Source: Ascarosepion bandense
Lineage: Eukaryota > Mollusca > Cephalopoda > Sepiida > Sepiidae
DNA length: 64,000 bases
Direction: 5' to 3'
Assembly (NCBI GenBank): GCA_037127315.1
Contig: JBBBDQ010001156.1
Location: 3,660,001-3,724,000 of the forward strand
Part shown: piece after piece, positions 1 to 10,838 of the stretch
Layout: the number at the start of each line of letters is the position of its first letter
Numbering within the stretch: the first letter of the stretch is position 1
Notes under the pieces: generated by a model
Seen by the model: the letters and a program-made list of their open reading frames with translations, nothing else
Database searches by the model: none
What the model was told of the DNA's origin: nothing
Position numbers and translations under genes: made by a program

Positions 1-840
1 TTTTTGGTTTCTCTAATTCTTCATTCTTTTTATGCAACTTTCTATCTTTCTCTCTCTCTCTCCCTCTCTTTATTTCTTTCTCTCTCTCCTTCCACCCTCT
101 CTCTCTCGTTTTCCAAATCCTTCTCTTTTGTTTCTCCTCTATTTCTATGGAGAAAGAATATAAAAATATAAATGTAAAAAAATGGCGAAACTTGTATAGG
201 AAGAGTGAATTAAAACAATTAAAATAAAATATTTAGCACTAGCCAGTAAAAAAGTTTTTCAAACGAAGGGTTAGAGGGTTAAAAGGATGATATTTTATTT
301 CTAACCTGGGCAAGGCATAGAGAAGTTGAAGTTCTGTTGACAACGGCACTCTGGTAAAACCAGTGTCAATTCGAAGCACTTGAAAATCTTCTAACCATTT
401 TTAGTTTGCATGCTTGACTCTCAGCTCTGAGGCATAATTTGAGTTTTTACTCACAAATAAGCTGTAAGGTGTTAAGAAAATGTGATCGAAAGCTTCTTTT
501 CTTCCTTCTCGTTCTTTCTTCTTGCATTTGGATTATTTTACTTTTTCTATTTCTAAACAAAATATATTTGTTGTTGTTTTTTTTCTTTTCCATGTTAAAA
601 ACTTTTTTCGGCTCTACATATTCTTCTTGTTTTTTTCGTTTTCTGTTGATGTTTCTTCTTCTTCCTCTTAATCGCACCACATTTAATTTCATTCGCATCT
701 TTCGTTTCTTAAGAGAATAAAGTTATTTATCTATTTTCACCTTCTTTTTCTTCTTCTTCTTCTTACTACTACTACTACTACTACTATAACTACTACCACT
801 ACGATTTTGTTACCACTACTACTCCTGAGCTTTCTTCTTC
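1..840. other. No gene; CT-rich and TTC/CTA-rich sequence
   Basis: The first 120 bases are a CT-rich pyrimidine tract, and about 740-795 holds TTC and CTA triplet runs. Open frames on both strands near 440-720 are rich in F, L, K or R as expected from T-rich DNA and have no recognisable domain. I see no exon, RNA gene or known repeat here. Confidence 0.6.
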
Positions 841-845
841 TCCTT

Positions 846-1288
846 CTATTGAACAGGTGTAGAGTCTCATCCTTTGTTCCCTGTTTAGGATATGGTTTCC
901 GGCTTTCTCTTTTCCAATCTTTTTACTCTTTTCTTTTTTTTCAATTGGAGTAGATAGACTAAACTATCGCCCGGTTCACACTCAACTCACGTCTACTGAA
1001 CAGGTGAAGAGGCTCATCCCTTGTTCCCTGTTTAGGATGTGGTTTCCGGCTTTCTCTTTTCCAATCTTTTTACTCTTTTCTTGTTTTTCAATTGGAGTAG
1101 ATAGACTAAACTATCGCCCGGTTCACACTCAACTCACGTCTACTGAACAGGTGAAGAGGCTCATCCCTTGTTCCCTGTTTAGGATGTGGTTTCCGGTTTT
1201 CTCTTTTCCAATCTTTTCACTCTTACGTAGCTCCCTGCGCATCAGTGGCATTACCGCCTTGCTTGGGGTGATATGATTAAAAAACAAA
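846..1288 (+). mobile_element. T145 array (two to three units) with LINE-A-type 3' tail
   Basis: Tandem units of about 145 bp, each with the landmarks ctattgaacagg, tttaggatgtggtttccgg and ggagtagatagact. The last unit runs into a tail with cagtggcattaccgcc and gatatgattaaaaa. The same tail ends LINE-A copies at 19.5 and 31.2 kb. The element is either a short non-autonomous retroelement mobilised by LINE-A or the expanded 3' UTR of a LINE. It has no coding content; the 90-codon frame here is incidental. Confidence 0.75.
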
Positions 1289-1344
1289 ATTATCATCATC
1301 AGTAATAGAAGCAACAGCAGCAACAGAATGAACATCTTCTGCCA

Positions 1345-1463
1345 GTGATGGTGCTATTTCATCATCATCATCATCATCCACTTAAACCCACTTTTTCAAT
1401 TAAGTTTCATTTACATCTTCCTTCTCTAAATTGTTGATATTCTATTTTCATCCTCCACTCCTG

Positions 1464-1498
<35 letters not shown>

Positions 1499-1630
1499 AC
1501 GTTATTCATCAATATTATACGCTTAAACATGTTTTGAATTATTGTATTTGTTGTTCTATTTACTTCTTATATAGCTTCTTACTCATCATTCTTCATCATC
1601 ATCATTATCATCATCATCATCATCTTTATC
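1345..1630. repeat. ATC/CAT triplet microsatellite clusters
   Basis: Several runs of the triplet ATC (near 1360, 1465-1500 and 1590-1625) are separated by unique AT-rich sequence. No gene was seen. Confidence 0.85.
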
Positions 1631-1834
1631 AGCTTGAACAACTTTTTGCATTTCCTTTTTTTTTTTTGAATGTCTGTTGCTGCTATTGTTGTTATCCGTC
1701 CTAACCTCCTGGGCATCTTCTTCAACCCTTTTTACCTACTTGACATCATTTTTTCTTTCTTCCTTCTCTATCATTTTTATTTACACATTTGCTGTTACAC
1801 TCACAAGCAATCAAAGGATTTTACTTCCGCCAGT

Positions 1835-1958
1835 CTGTTCGCATCTATCTATTTATCTATCTATCTTTCTATTTATCTATCTATCTATCTATTTATCTAT
1901 CTATCCCTGTCTTTGCGCATCTATCTATCTATCTATCTATCTATCCCTGTCTTTGCAC

Positions 1959-2017
<59 letters not shown>

Positions 2018-2030
2018 CCTGGCTTTGCAC

Positions 2031-2093
<63 letters not shown>

Positions 2094-2105
2094 CCGTCTT
2101 TGCGC

Positions 2106-2168
<63 letters not shown>

Positions 2169-2181
2169 CCAGTCTTTGCGC

Positions 2182-2240
<59 letters not shown>

Positions 2241-2254
2241 CCAGACTTTGAGCT

Positions 2255-2307
<53 letters not shown>

Positions 2308-2326
2308 ATCTATCTGTCTTTGCGAC

Positions 2327-2389
<63 letters not shown>

Positions 2390-2402
2390 CCAGTCTTTGC
2401 GC

Positions 2403-2461
<59 letters not shown>

Positions 2462-2474
2462 CCAGTCTTTGCGC

Positions 2475-2525
<51 letters not shown>

Positions 2526-2538
2526 CCAGTCTTTGCGC

Positions 2539-2597
<59 letters not shown>

Positions 2598-2610
2598 CCA
2601 GTCTTTGCGC

Positions 2611-2661
<51 letters not shown>

Positions 2662-2674
2662 CCAGTCTTTGCGC

Positions 2675-2721
<47 letters not shown>

Positions 2722-2734
2722 CCAGTCTTTGCGC

Positions 2735-2797
<63 letters not shown>

Positions 2798-2809
2798 CCA
2801 GTCTTTGCG

Positions 2810-2869
<60 letters not shown>

Positions 2870-2882
2870 CCAGTCTTTGCGC

Positions 2883-2934
<52 letters not shown>

Positions 2935-2937
2935 GTT
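1835..2937 (+). repeat. TATC tetranucleotide array with higher-order 60-80 bp units
   Basis: About 1.1 kb of (CTAT)n punctuated some 15 times by a short spacer of the form cccagtctttgcgcat. The result is a higher-order repeat whose unit length varies with the number of tetranucleotides. Two spacers are mutated (about 2245 and 2320). All three plus-strand frames stay open because the tetranucleotide encodes a YLSI cycle, so the 193- to 445-codon frames here are not genes. Confidence 0.95.
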
Positions 2938-3390
2938 TGTCTGATCGTCCTCAAACGAATATTCTTTCCAAATTTATTTGTCATCCACAGTTCTACGTAG
3001 TTATTCCTTTATGATCCCAGTGGTTTCTACGAGTTGATTGATAAAACCTTTTTTCTATTCTGTAACTCTCTCTGTCTCTGCCTCTCTCTCTCCTTTCTCT
3101 CTCTCACTCACTCTCTCTTGATCTTTTCCCATAACTTGGATCTAACCAGTAAATTAATATGCTAGCAACGAAGTAAGAATGCGTAATATTGTTGGTTGGT
3201 TAATTTAGTTTAGCGGCATATCAGCCTCTAAATTTTTCGAAAGCAATTTTATGCCTTAAGCTACAGATTTGTTGTAGATAATCTCATAAGTCCAGGTTAA
3301 ACGTATGTTTGTGCCACATATCGTTTGTGGATGATAAAATATATTGTTACTATTTTTTTATGTATTGCTGGTAATTTCACAGCAAACAAC
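2938..3390. other. No gene; short CT-rich tract
   Basis: AT-rich sequence with a CTCT tract at about 3065-3118. No domain, RNA gene or clear repeat family was seen. Confidence 0.5.
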
Positions 3391-3393
3391 CCA

Positions 3394-3862
3394 TTTACAG
3401 TATTTACATTATTCGGACTATTGTCCTCATCTTTGTTGCCATTTGTACGACGTTTCGGTCGTTGTACGCTCCTGCCTTTTTCTATGAACTCTGGTGAAAA
3501 AAGGTTACTGGTTATTAGGTTTATATGTCCCAAAAATTCAGTTTTCCTTGTCCTTAAGGACACAATCGCTCAGTGGATATAGACGTTGGTTAGTTCCTGA
3601 TTTGACTCTTAGTTGTGAGTTCAATACCAGGCTACAGCAGTGATAAACTGGTAATTAGGGTTCTAGGAAGATAACTCATGACTTCCAATCGAGGCTTTAC
3701 GCAAGGAATGTAGTTCATATATCCCAGTGATTGTAATAAAGGATTCGGTTCAAAGTTCCTAAAACCTGAAGAAGACCGGAGCGTACAAGGGCCGAAACGT
3801 CGTAAAAATAGCAACAAGATGAGAACAATAGTCCGAATAATGTAAATATTGTAAATACTACC
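3394..3862. repeat. Imperfect inverted repeat with Penelope-tail-like arms
   Basis: A left arm at about 3394-3474 matches the reverse complement of about 3770-3862. Shared landmarks are tttacattattcggactatt, acgacgtttcgg and ttgtacgctcc. Arms of about 75-80 bp enclose about 300 bp that include a SINE-3 tRNA-like segment. The right arm carries CTGAAGA at 3766-3772 and GAAA at 3794-3797, the spacing of a hammerhead-like core often seen near the ends of Penelope-like elements. The Penelope assignment is inference. Confidence 0.6.
3553..3660 (+). mobile_element. SINE-3, tRNA-derived segment
   Basis: A pol III type-2 promoter is visible. The box A-like element is cgctcagtgg and the box B-like element is gagttcaatacc about 45 bp downstream. 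A second copy lies on the minus strand near 6.9 kb and continues into the same flank (acagcagtg). It is a SINE or tRNA pseudogene rather than a functional tRNA, because the acceptor stem does not close convincingly. Confidence 0.6.
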
Positions 3863-3879
3863 TCATCTCAAAAATACAA

Positions 3880-4060
3880 ACGAACAATGTATTGTTGATA
3901 ATTTCTTTATAAAAATATACTACTGGTATTTTTACTATAAAAATATAAATTTTTAAACTTTCATAGTGTTTCGTTTGAAGAGTTTACTATTTTGACCATA
4001 ACAAACAGATTTTATCCCCCTGGGTTATTGTGGACCTGGGAACTCAGGATGCGTGTTTGA
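3880..4060 (+). repeat. Family E, degraded partial copy
   Basis: Short AT-rich motifs of the type ctataaaaatat are followed by ggacctgggaactcagga. This resembles the better family E copies at 5.8 and 24.6 kb. Similarity is short, so the assignment is tentative. Confidence 0.4.
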
Positions 4061-4099
4061 TTCATCTCTTTGAGCCGAGGGCAATCCATGCAGTTAAAA

Positions 4100-4720
4100 C
4101 GCCGCTCCTCACGTGCTCCAAAGGCCAAGTCCGTTTCCTCTGCAGAGAAGGTGAGGGCCTTTAGTTTTTGGGGATTCATAAAAGTATTGTGTTTATTGAC
4201 TATTTTTTAAAAAAGCCAGGTCATCAATGGCGAGTAGTATGCCAACTTGTTAAGGCAGTTACGAAAGGCTATCAAACAAAATGTCCAAGAATAACTGATT
4301 CAAAGAGTCTTGGTTCGTCAGGACAATGTTCAAGCACGCAAGTCATTGGTTTTAATGTCTGCTGTACGTGACTCTGGTTTTGAACTGTTTGACCCACCTC
4401 CCTATTCTTCTGATTTGACTATCATCTGTTCCTTATCATGTGAAAACACTTGACTAGGAACAAATATTGCAGTGATGATGACGTCATGTTTGCTGTTGAT
4501 GACGTTTTTGACCAACAGGATGAACAGTTTTATTTGAAAAATCAGATGTCAATTTACCTGTAAAGAAACAATGCATTTATCGTTATAAAAAGTTACAGAA
4601 GAGTTGAAATGAATGCATGCCATATTCTACAATTTTTGTATCTCTCCAACCTATGAACGTTTCATCCAAACCCTGGTATCATCTTAATTACTAAGCATGC
4701 GTCGTAGTTAAAGAACAGAT
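4100..4720. other. No gene seen; contains one copy of a local direct repeat
   Basis: Mostly unique sequence. A segment near 4310-4415 (aatgtctgctgtacgtgact) recurs at 4735-4805. The 67-codon frame at 4168-4371 matches nothing I recognise. Confidence 0.5.
4310..4415 (+). repeat. Direct repeat pair, copy 1 (partner 4725-4805)
   Basis: The segment contains aatgtctgctgtacgtgact and ctccctattct in the same order and spacing as 4725-4805. The two copies lie about 410 bp apart in the same orientation. The family is unknown. Confidence 0.6.
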
Positions 4721-4724
4721 CTAG

Positions 4725-4805
4725 AGTATACGCAAGTCCTTGGTTTCAATGTCTGCTGTACGTGACTCAGGGTTTGAACCGGTTGATTCCTCCCTATTCT
4801 ACACA
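4725..4805 (+). repeat. Direct repeat pair, copy 2 (partner 4310-4415)
   Basis: Same landmarks as copy 1 with scattered substitutions. It is followed directly by AT-rich sequence and a minus-strand SINE-1. Confidence 0.6.
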
Positions 4806-4829
4806 TAAAATAAAATAAATAATAATTAG

Positions 4830-5130
4830 TTAGTTTAGTGCCATACATGATACACATTTGGGCGAAAGAGACATGACGGACTGAGCAGAAGATTTTCCCG
4901 CAGTAAGTCGTCATTACTTTCTCTGATAGACTGGTTGGCAACCAAGGTTATAGAATCCAATCTGTCCTGTTATTTGACCCATAGCTGTAAGGAAGATATA
5001 ATATAATATAAAAATAAACGAAAACTAAAAATTTATATTCCCAAGGGTATTTGCACGTAAGTGTGTGCAACTGGAACTCAGCTCTCCGATTTCCCGTTCC
5101 GAGCCGATATCCAGTTACACAATGCACATT
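4830..5130 (-). mobile_element. SINE-1 copy, nearly full length
   Basis: Read on the minus strand, it has the tRNA-like head with ggatatcggctcgg and gagctgagttcc, the body with acaggacagattgg, and the end near gtatcatgtatggcac. An AT-rich insertion interrupts it near 4990-5035. Confidence 0.8.
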
Positions 5131-5149
5131 TAATAATAATATTTATAAA

Positions 5150-5400
5150 ATAAAATATATCTGTATGTTTTTAGTATTGTATTGATTGCCATTTTTCTAT
5201 AAAAAGTCTATGGCTGGTCATTTTTATTATTGGTTGGTGGTTTTGTGGCATATTAACCTCGACGTGTCATTTATTACATACTTAATTCTATTTATTTATT
5301 GCTGTTAATACCTTTTTCTTTCAACAATTTATTGTCGTTTTTATATAAGTTTGGTGTCTCGTAATACTTTTTTCTTTTCGAATATCAACATTCATTGGGA
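5150..5400 (+). repeat. Family E-like AT motifs
   Basis: Scattered motifs such as gtattgattgcca, ctataaaaag and ggctggtcattttta resemble the units of the 24-kb family E minisatellite. They are degraded. Confidence 0.4.
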
Positions 5401-5409
5401 TTTTTTTTT

Positions 5410-5592
5410 AAGGACAGGGTCCCCAAGTCCTACCCTTGTTGTTTAACCCATAACTGGAGGGAAGCGACGGCTTAATACCTTTCCCAAGGGTACCAGCGCT
5501 TAAGTGAATGCAGGGTATTCAACTGGAATTCGAACTCTGCTCACCGATTTCTCTTTCCGAGCCGATATCCACTGCACCACAACGCACATCCG
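5410..5592 (-). mobile_element. SINE-1 5' half, fused downstream of a 5S rRNA segment
   Basis: On the minus strand the tRNA-like head starts with ggatgtgcgttg and box A-like gtggtgcagtgg; box B-like gagttcgaattcc lies about 35-40 bp on. A 5S-derived segment (5598-5699) lies about 6 bp upstream. The same order and spacing recurs at 55262-55520, which suggests one composite element. Confidence 0.8.
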
Positions 5593-5597
5593 TCACT

Positions 5598-5699
5598 AAA
5601 CGCTTACAGCACCTGGTATTTCCAAGCGGTCACCCATCTAAGTACTGACCAGGCTCAACTTCGGTGATCGAGTGAGAACCGGTGTATTCAACGTGATAG
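5598..5699 (-). pseudogene. 5S rRNA-derived segment
   Basis: On the minus strand this aligns with about positions 17-119 of animal 5S rRNA, including cgatcaccgaagtt and the internal promoter box C region agatgggtgaccgcttgg. About 10 bases of the middle promoter region are missing after gaagttgagc. The 5' end of 5S is absent. It is not a functional 5S gene; it is probably the head of a 5S/tRNA chimeric SINE. Confidence 0.85.
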
Positions 5700-5709
5700 A
5701 CTGTAAGCC

Positions 5710-5960
5710 TCATTTTATGACTAAAATGTACAGTTGGTAATTTAACTATAAAAATGTATTGCTGGTAATTTTATTTTGAAAATGTATTGCTGATTTTTGC
5801 TTTCAGGTTTATCATTAGGGACGCTACTACCCCAGGTTAGGGTGAATCTGGGAACAGAGCAGTGAAGAGATTATTCTACGCTCATCAAAACCTTAAATCA
5901 CTCGATCAGTGGCCTTGCTACCGGATGTATCCTGAATATGTAACTATCTCGCAGATGTAT
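5710..5960 (+). repeat. Family E copy
   Basis: Two to three units of atgtattgctggtaatttt are followed by the family's conserved flank (gaatctgggaacag, tctacgctcatcaaaacc, ccggatgtatcctg). The same order is seen at 23.9-24.7 kb and, inverted, at 46.4-46.8 kb. Confidence 0.65.
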
Positions 5961-6685
5961 TTAATCATTCCAATTTGTTTTAGAAGGCCAAAGAGCCACT
6001 GAAGGTAGAGGTTTACTATCCGGTGTTGTAGATGCGCACGGAAAGGTGAGAAGTGAAATATAACGGCTCACCCAAGATGTGTGGATGTCAAGATAATAGT
6101 GATTTATTCAACTGAAAAGAAGCTGTCCTAGTGGAACATATTTCTTACTATATTGAGTGCGAAGAGAATGGGTATAATTCACACTTGTGAACGTGGTATG
6201 TAGGCTACCCAATTGTAAAGGTCAGAACTGGTGGGACTAAAAAATGTAGCACGTCTGAACACCTGCCACGGAAATAACCATAGGGCAGCGATAGCCTCGG
6301 GACGTTTGGTCTGTGGAAAAGACGTTTTAGGCTTCAAAATAATTCATCACCCAAAAGTCCGTGTAAATGCTTTTAAATGTTGACAGATATTGCTTTACCA
6401 CTCTATTTTTAGTTTGATATAGCTCTTGTAATGATAGAGTATCGCAGAGAGAGTCAGATAATTACTGCCGCAGTACAATGAACCGACCAATTATCCAGCC
6501 TCTTAAACAATGGATCGGATATATGATTTTCACTTAAGGTCTGAAAAGACTCAACAGGCGCTGTAATGTAGCTTCTCTGTACCTTTTCTATAATGTTCTG
6601 ATAAACTTTCTTCTACAGTACCTAGAATGCAAGAATTTAGGCTCACTACAAGGTTGGCGGAAAGGTCTCAAAAAAAGAAATGTGT
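5960..6685. other. No gene; segment shared with 26.2 kb
   Basis: No ORF of note. The stretch 6215-6275 (aactggtgggact, tagcacgtctgaac) resembles 26215-26275, just beyond the 3' end of a LINE-R copy. It may therefore be LINE-R 3' UTR. Confidence 0.4.
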
Positions 6686-6689
6686 GTAA

Positions 6690-6850
6690 AGATTGGAAGA
6701 GAGAAAGCCAGAAACCACATCCTAAACAGAAAACAAGGGATGAGCCTCTTCACCTGTTCAATAGACGAGGGTGGAGTGTGAACCGGGCGGTAGTTTAGTC
6801 TATCTACTCCAATTGAAAAAAAAATAAAGAAATGAGTGAAAAGATTGGAT
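6690..6850 (-). mobile_element. T145 unit, single, minus strand
   Basis: One unit in reverse orientation (gaaagccagaaaccacatcc, gttcaatagacg). It lacks a recognisable 3' tail. Confidence 0.7.
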
Positions 6851-6864
6851 GGTAGTCATGAGTT

Positions 6865-7045
6865 ATCTCCCTCTAACCCTGTAAGTTACTTGTTCACCAC
6901 TGCTGTAGCTTGGTATTGAACTCACAACTCTTTGAATCAAGTGACAGGAACTAACCAACGTCTATATCCACTGAGCAACAAAGATGGGGACAATAGTCCG
7001 AATAATGTAAGTACTGTAAATACTACCTCATCTCAGAAATATAGA
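6865..7045 (-). mobile_element. SINE-3 copy, minus strand
   Basis: The reverse complement gives gctcagtggatatagacg and gagttcaataccaagc. It is preceded by tttacattattcggactatt. In this copy the two parts are adjacent; at 3.4-3.6 kb about 110 bp separates them. The element may therefore be the intact form, with the 3.4-kb copy disrupted. Confidence 0.65.
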
Positions 7046-7184
7046 CAAAAACTAAAAGATTGACAGACGAGTGAACGGAAGAATTACACAAAGGTTCGTC
7101 AATAAAAGTCTGATATAAAGGTGCTTAATATAACATCAATCAGCTAAGTGAGAAATTTTATAATCCTATTAATACTGTATCACA

Positions 7185-7655
7185 CTCCACCCACGTCTAT
7201 TGAACGGGTGAAGAGGCTCCTCCCTTGTTTCCTGTTTAGGATGTGGTTTCCGGCTTTCTCTTTTCCAATCTTTTACTCTTTTCCATTCTCTTATTTATTT
7301 ATTTTTTTTCAGTTGAAGTAGATAGACTGAGCTATTGCCCGGTTCATACTCCACCCACGTCTATTGAACAGGTGAAGAAGCTCATCCCTTGTTCCCTGTT
7401 TCGGATGTGGTTTCCGGCTTTCTCTTCTCCAATCTTCCCACTTTGTTTTTTTTTCAATTGGAGTAGATAGACTGAAATATCGTCCGGTTCACACTCCACC
7501 CACGTCTATTGAACAGGTTAAGAGGCTCATCCCTTGTTCCCTGTTTAAGATGTGGTTTCCAGCTTTCTCTTTTCCAATCTTTTCACTCTTACGTAGCCCC
7601 CTGCACATCAGTGGCGTTACCGCCTTGCTCGGGGTGATATGATTAAAAAAGAAAA
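7185..7655 (+). mobile_element. T145 array (three units) with LINE-A-type tail
   Basis: Three tandem units are followed by acgtagccccctgcacatca, then cagtggcgttaccgcc and gatatgattaaaaaag. A (TA)n run follows the tail. Confidence 0.8.
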
Positions 7656-7659
7656 TATA

Positions 7660-8560
7660 TATATATATATATTATTTTAATCTCCTCGTGCAAGTTTGAC
7701 TTACTACGAATACTATGTCATACTATATACACAATTAAAGCAGTGTGTATGATTGAAATAACAGGATGTTACCATAAGTTCAATTCTATTAGTTTTATTT
7801 CTCCCACTTCTCTCCTGTAAAAAAAGAAAATTGTTTTTGCTTCCCTAGCACCTAAAATTTTCAAAGATATTAATCCAATGTCAATCACTATAGTCTGTCT
7901 TCCTAAACCATGTTCTTTTCTTACCCTAACCCTGTCGACAGGCTAACCCCCTTGTATCTTAGAAGCACTAACGCCTTGCCTGGAGGATTTTTAAAAAATC
8001 TCTTGAGCCATGAGCGCACAGATAAGTACATTTGACCATAAAAAATCAGTTTAGTCATCTGGGAGGAAACAATATTGAGAAATGTATATGTGGTTTTGAA
8101 CCGTCAACAGAGATATTTAGTATAAATATTTCCGCTGACTTCAATCAATTATGGGAAAAACCTAAGCTTTATATACATATATGTAGATGTGTGTATATGT
8201 TCGTGTATGTGAATACGTCTATATAGATGTGTGACTGTGTGTGTAGGCAATATAAATATATGTGGATTAACGTATGTAAAAGATTTTAATATGGCGTGTT
8301 CGTGTGTGTGCATGTTGGCATGTGAATAACGGTGTATCTCATAGATATCAAAAAAGTCATTGATACACAAGAGGTTGTTTGAAAGGTTTCGGTCCAACCT
8401 ACTTTCCAAGATATAAAACCAAAATGACTAAAGATTAAAAATTAATAATAATAATAATAATGAATACTTTCTCAGTCTGTCGCAAAATGCGTAACTCACC
8501 CAACTAAAGAATATCAGTCACTGGGCGTTTTCACGGTCCGTTCCATACCCACGAGTCACT
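7660..8560. other. No gene seen
   Basis: AT-rich sequence with short TG/TATG-rich runs near 8180-8320 and a (AAT)n run near 8445. Nothing codes recognisably. Confidence 0.5.
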
Positions 8561-8569
8561 CAGGCGTAC

Positions 8570-8795
8570 TGGGAGATAAGTGATTTTTAGCATGTCGCCA
8601 TCTCTAAAACGGCTGCCAATCAAGGCTATAAAACCAAATATATATTTCACTAATATACCCATAGCTGGGGAGAAAGGAGATAGATTCATACATTGCAGAT
8701 ATTTGGGCATAGATGAATGTAACTAATTCCGTTGGAATTCGAACCCTGCTCTCCGAATTCTTTTTTCGGCCTCCACAGTCTATTATGCAACATAC
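8570..8795 (-). mobile_element. SINE-1 copy, strongly degraded
   Basis: Diagnostic fragments survive in order: gccaatcaaggctataaaac, catagctggg, and ggaattcgaaccctgctctc. The divergence marks it as an old insertion. Confidence 0.6.
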
Positions 8796-9117
8796 GTATT
8801 CATAGATATTATTATATTTTTATAAATTTATTATTTCTTTAAAGCTCCCTTAGTAAAGCCAAGAACTTTTCAGCACACCCTTCAGATACATATATGAATT
8901 TATGCTTCTGAATTCGAGCATATATGTCACTATTCATATATATAGTTTATCTGCATTTCGTAGGCGGATATATAATATGCGTGTGTAACTTAATATATAT
9001 GTGTATAAGTCTATGTGTGAATATCCTGGCATTTATAAAATGGATTGATATGGAGATGCATATACAGTATTTAATATAGCTTCAGTTTGTGTGTCAGCAT
9101 GTCTTATACATACATGG

Positions 9118-9118
9118 T

Positions 9119-9162
<44 letters not shown>

Positions 9163-9232
9163 GTAATATGTGTGCGTATTTAAGTTAGGGATCTTTTATA
9201 TGTGTATGTGCCTGTATTCTTTCATGTATCTA

Positions 9233-9291
<59 letters not shown>

Positions 9292-9429
9292 CCATTTTCC
9301 TTTAGTTCTCTGTGGTCATTCCTTTTATCAATATTGCCTTCACCGGCATCGATCTTTGAAAACCGATTTCTTTGATAAAACACCGAAACTTTTTGATCAT
9401 ACCATTTGATGTCGGGTCACCCTAAAAAT

Positions 9430-9478
<49 letters not shown>
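9118..9478. repeat. Three (TA)n tracts
   Basis: TA dinucleotide runs at about 9122-9160, 9237-9288 and 9433-9476 are separated by unique sequence. Confidence 0.95.
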
Positions 9479-9479
9479 C

Positions 9480-10417
9480 GACAAAGAGAGACAAAAATAA
9501 TATCAGTTTAAATAAATAAATAAATATAAAGTGAGACAAGGCATTGAAGACAAAACAAAAATCCTGAGACTTCAAATATTCTTTACAAAATTATTGCACA
9601 TTTCGTAATGATATATTCTTGAAATCGCATATTTAGTGTAACCAGATAAAAATCTATTCCTCCTCAGAGGAATTCAGGGCGAATTACTTACTTCTTGAGA
9701 TTCTTGGATTCTAAGGAACATGAAATTCTCAAACTGAAGAACTTTCTCTTCGAAATTCTCAAGTTATATCCGACATAAATTACTAGTTTGGTTAACCATA
9801 TTCAGATCCGAGCAAACGATATATATTTTTCTTTATATGCTCTGTCTATTCAGGACGTGTGACGTCATGGCTTTCACAATTTCCGTTTGCCAACCTTCCT
9901 CTTTCCTGCAAATTATTCACAAAAGCACGCCAAGAAGACTTCTCGCTGACTTTGCAGAATCCTCTTGCCCTTGTTACGTCCGTACTTTGTTTTCCTTTAC
10001 AATCCCTTCTTCGCATTTCGCATTTCATATTTTATAATTATCATTATGTTGCTATCAGTTTTTTATTTATTCGTGGAAAACCGTCCAGCGTTCACTGCAA
10101 TAGAAAAGGATTCTTATATTGTTTCAGACCAATTTATTTCTGTTTCTTAGAAATTTGTATGCACTCTTGTGCAAATTAATTCAAACAAATACCTTCTTAG
10201 GATTTTTCACGATTTTTCTAATCACGTATACGTCGTCTCTTGTCGTTATTTTTCTTTTTTCCGGACGCAATATTTTTCTCTAAAATTGAAAGAAAAAAAT
10301 TACGGGGATTCTTAGCTAGCAACTTTACACAAATAAATATTTTGTACCAATTTTTAACAGTACAATCGAATGTATTGTGTAAGCGTGTGTTAAATTTTCT
10401 TTATGTTTATATGCAGA
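9480..10417. other. No confident gene; possible LINE-R 3' end
   Basis: On the minus strand about 9840-9900 reads as a short peptide resembling the LINE-R carboxyl end (KAMTSHVL-like), followed by a stop codon. The match is too short to be sure. The frames at 9837-10179 and 10240-10554 have no recognisable domain; the latter runs into the Helitron. Confidence 0.4.
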
Positions 10418-10793
10418 CTAGCAGTATAGCCCGGCTTTGCTCGGGTGTAATGAAAACTTTAAAACTAATCCATGGTCCTGGAGCTCAGACACTTTGGACG
10501 TTGGCACGAAAGACTAAAAAGCAATATTTGTTTCCAGTTAAAGCGAAACCGTAGACTGAAAGAAAAATGAATGGATGTAAGTCAAATTTTGATTTCCTGC
10601 TATCGATATCAAATATGTTTTTTTCGTCGTAAACTGAATTTTGAAGGCTAAATAAGTCCTCTGAGTAAATGGTATCATGGCTGAGATTAAGAACTTCAAT
10701 TATACCTACTTAGACCCAAACCCGAAGCAAAAACTAAAATGAAAGAGCTGAAAAAAAAAACAGACATACAGGCAGACACACACAAACATCTTG

Positions 10794-10838
<45 letters not shown>

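Noticed and set aside
1670..3014. Open frames of 193-445 codons in three plus-strand phases
   Set aside because: They are produced by (TATC)n, which lacks stops in all forward phases and encodes a YLSI cycle.
7920..7990. Another LINE-A/T145 tail (gcactaacgccttgcctgg)
   Set aside because: Only about 20 bases resemble the tail and the element body is absent.
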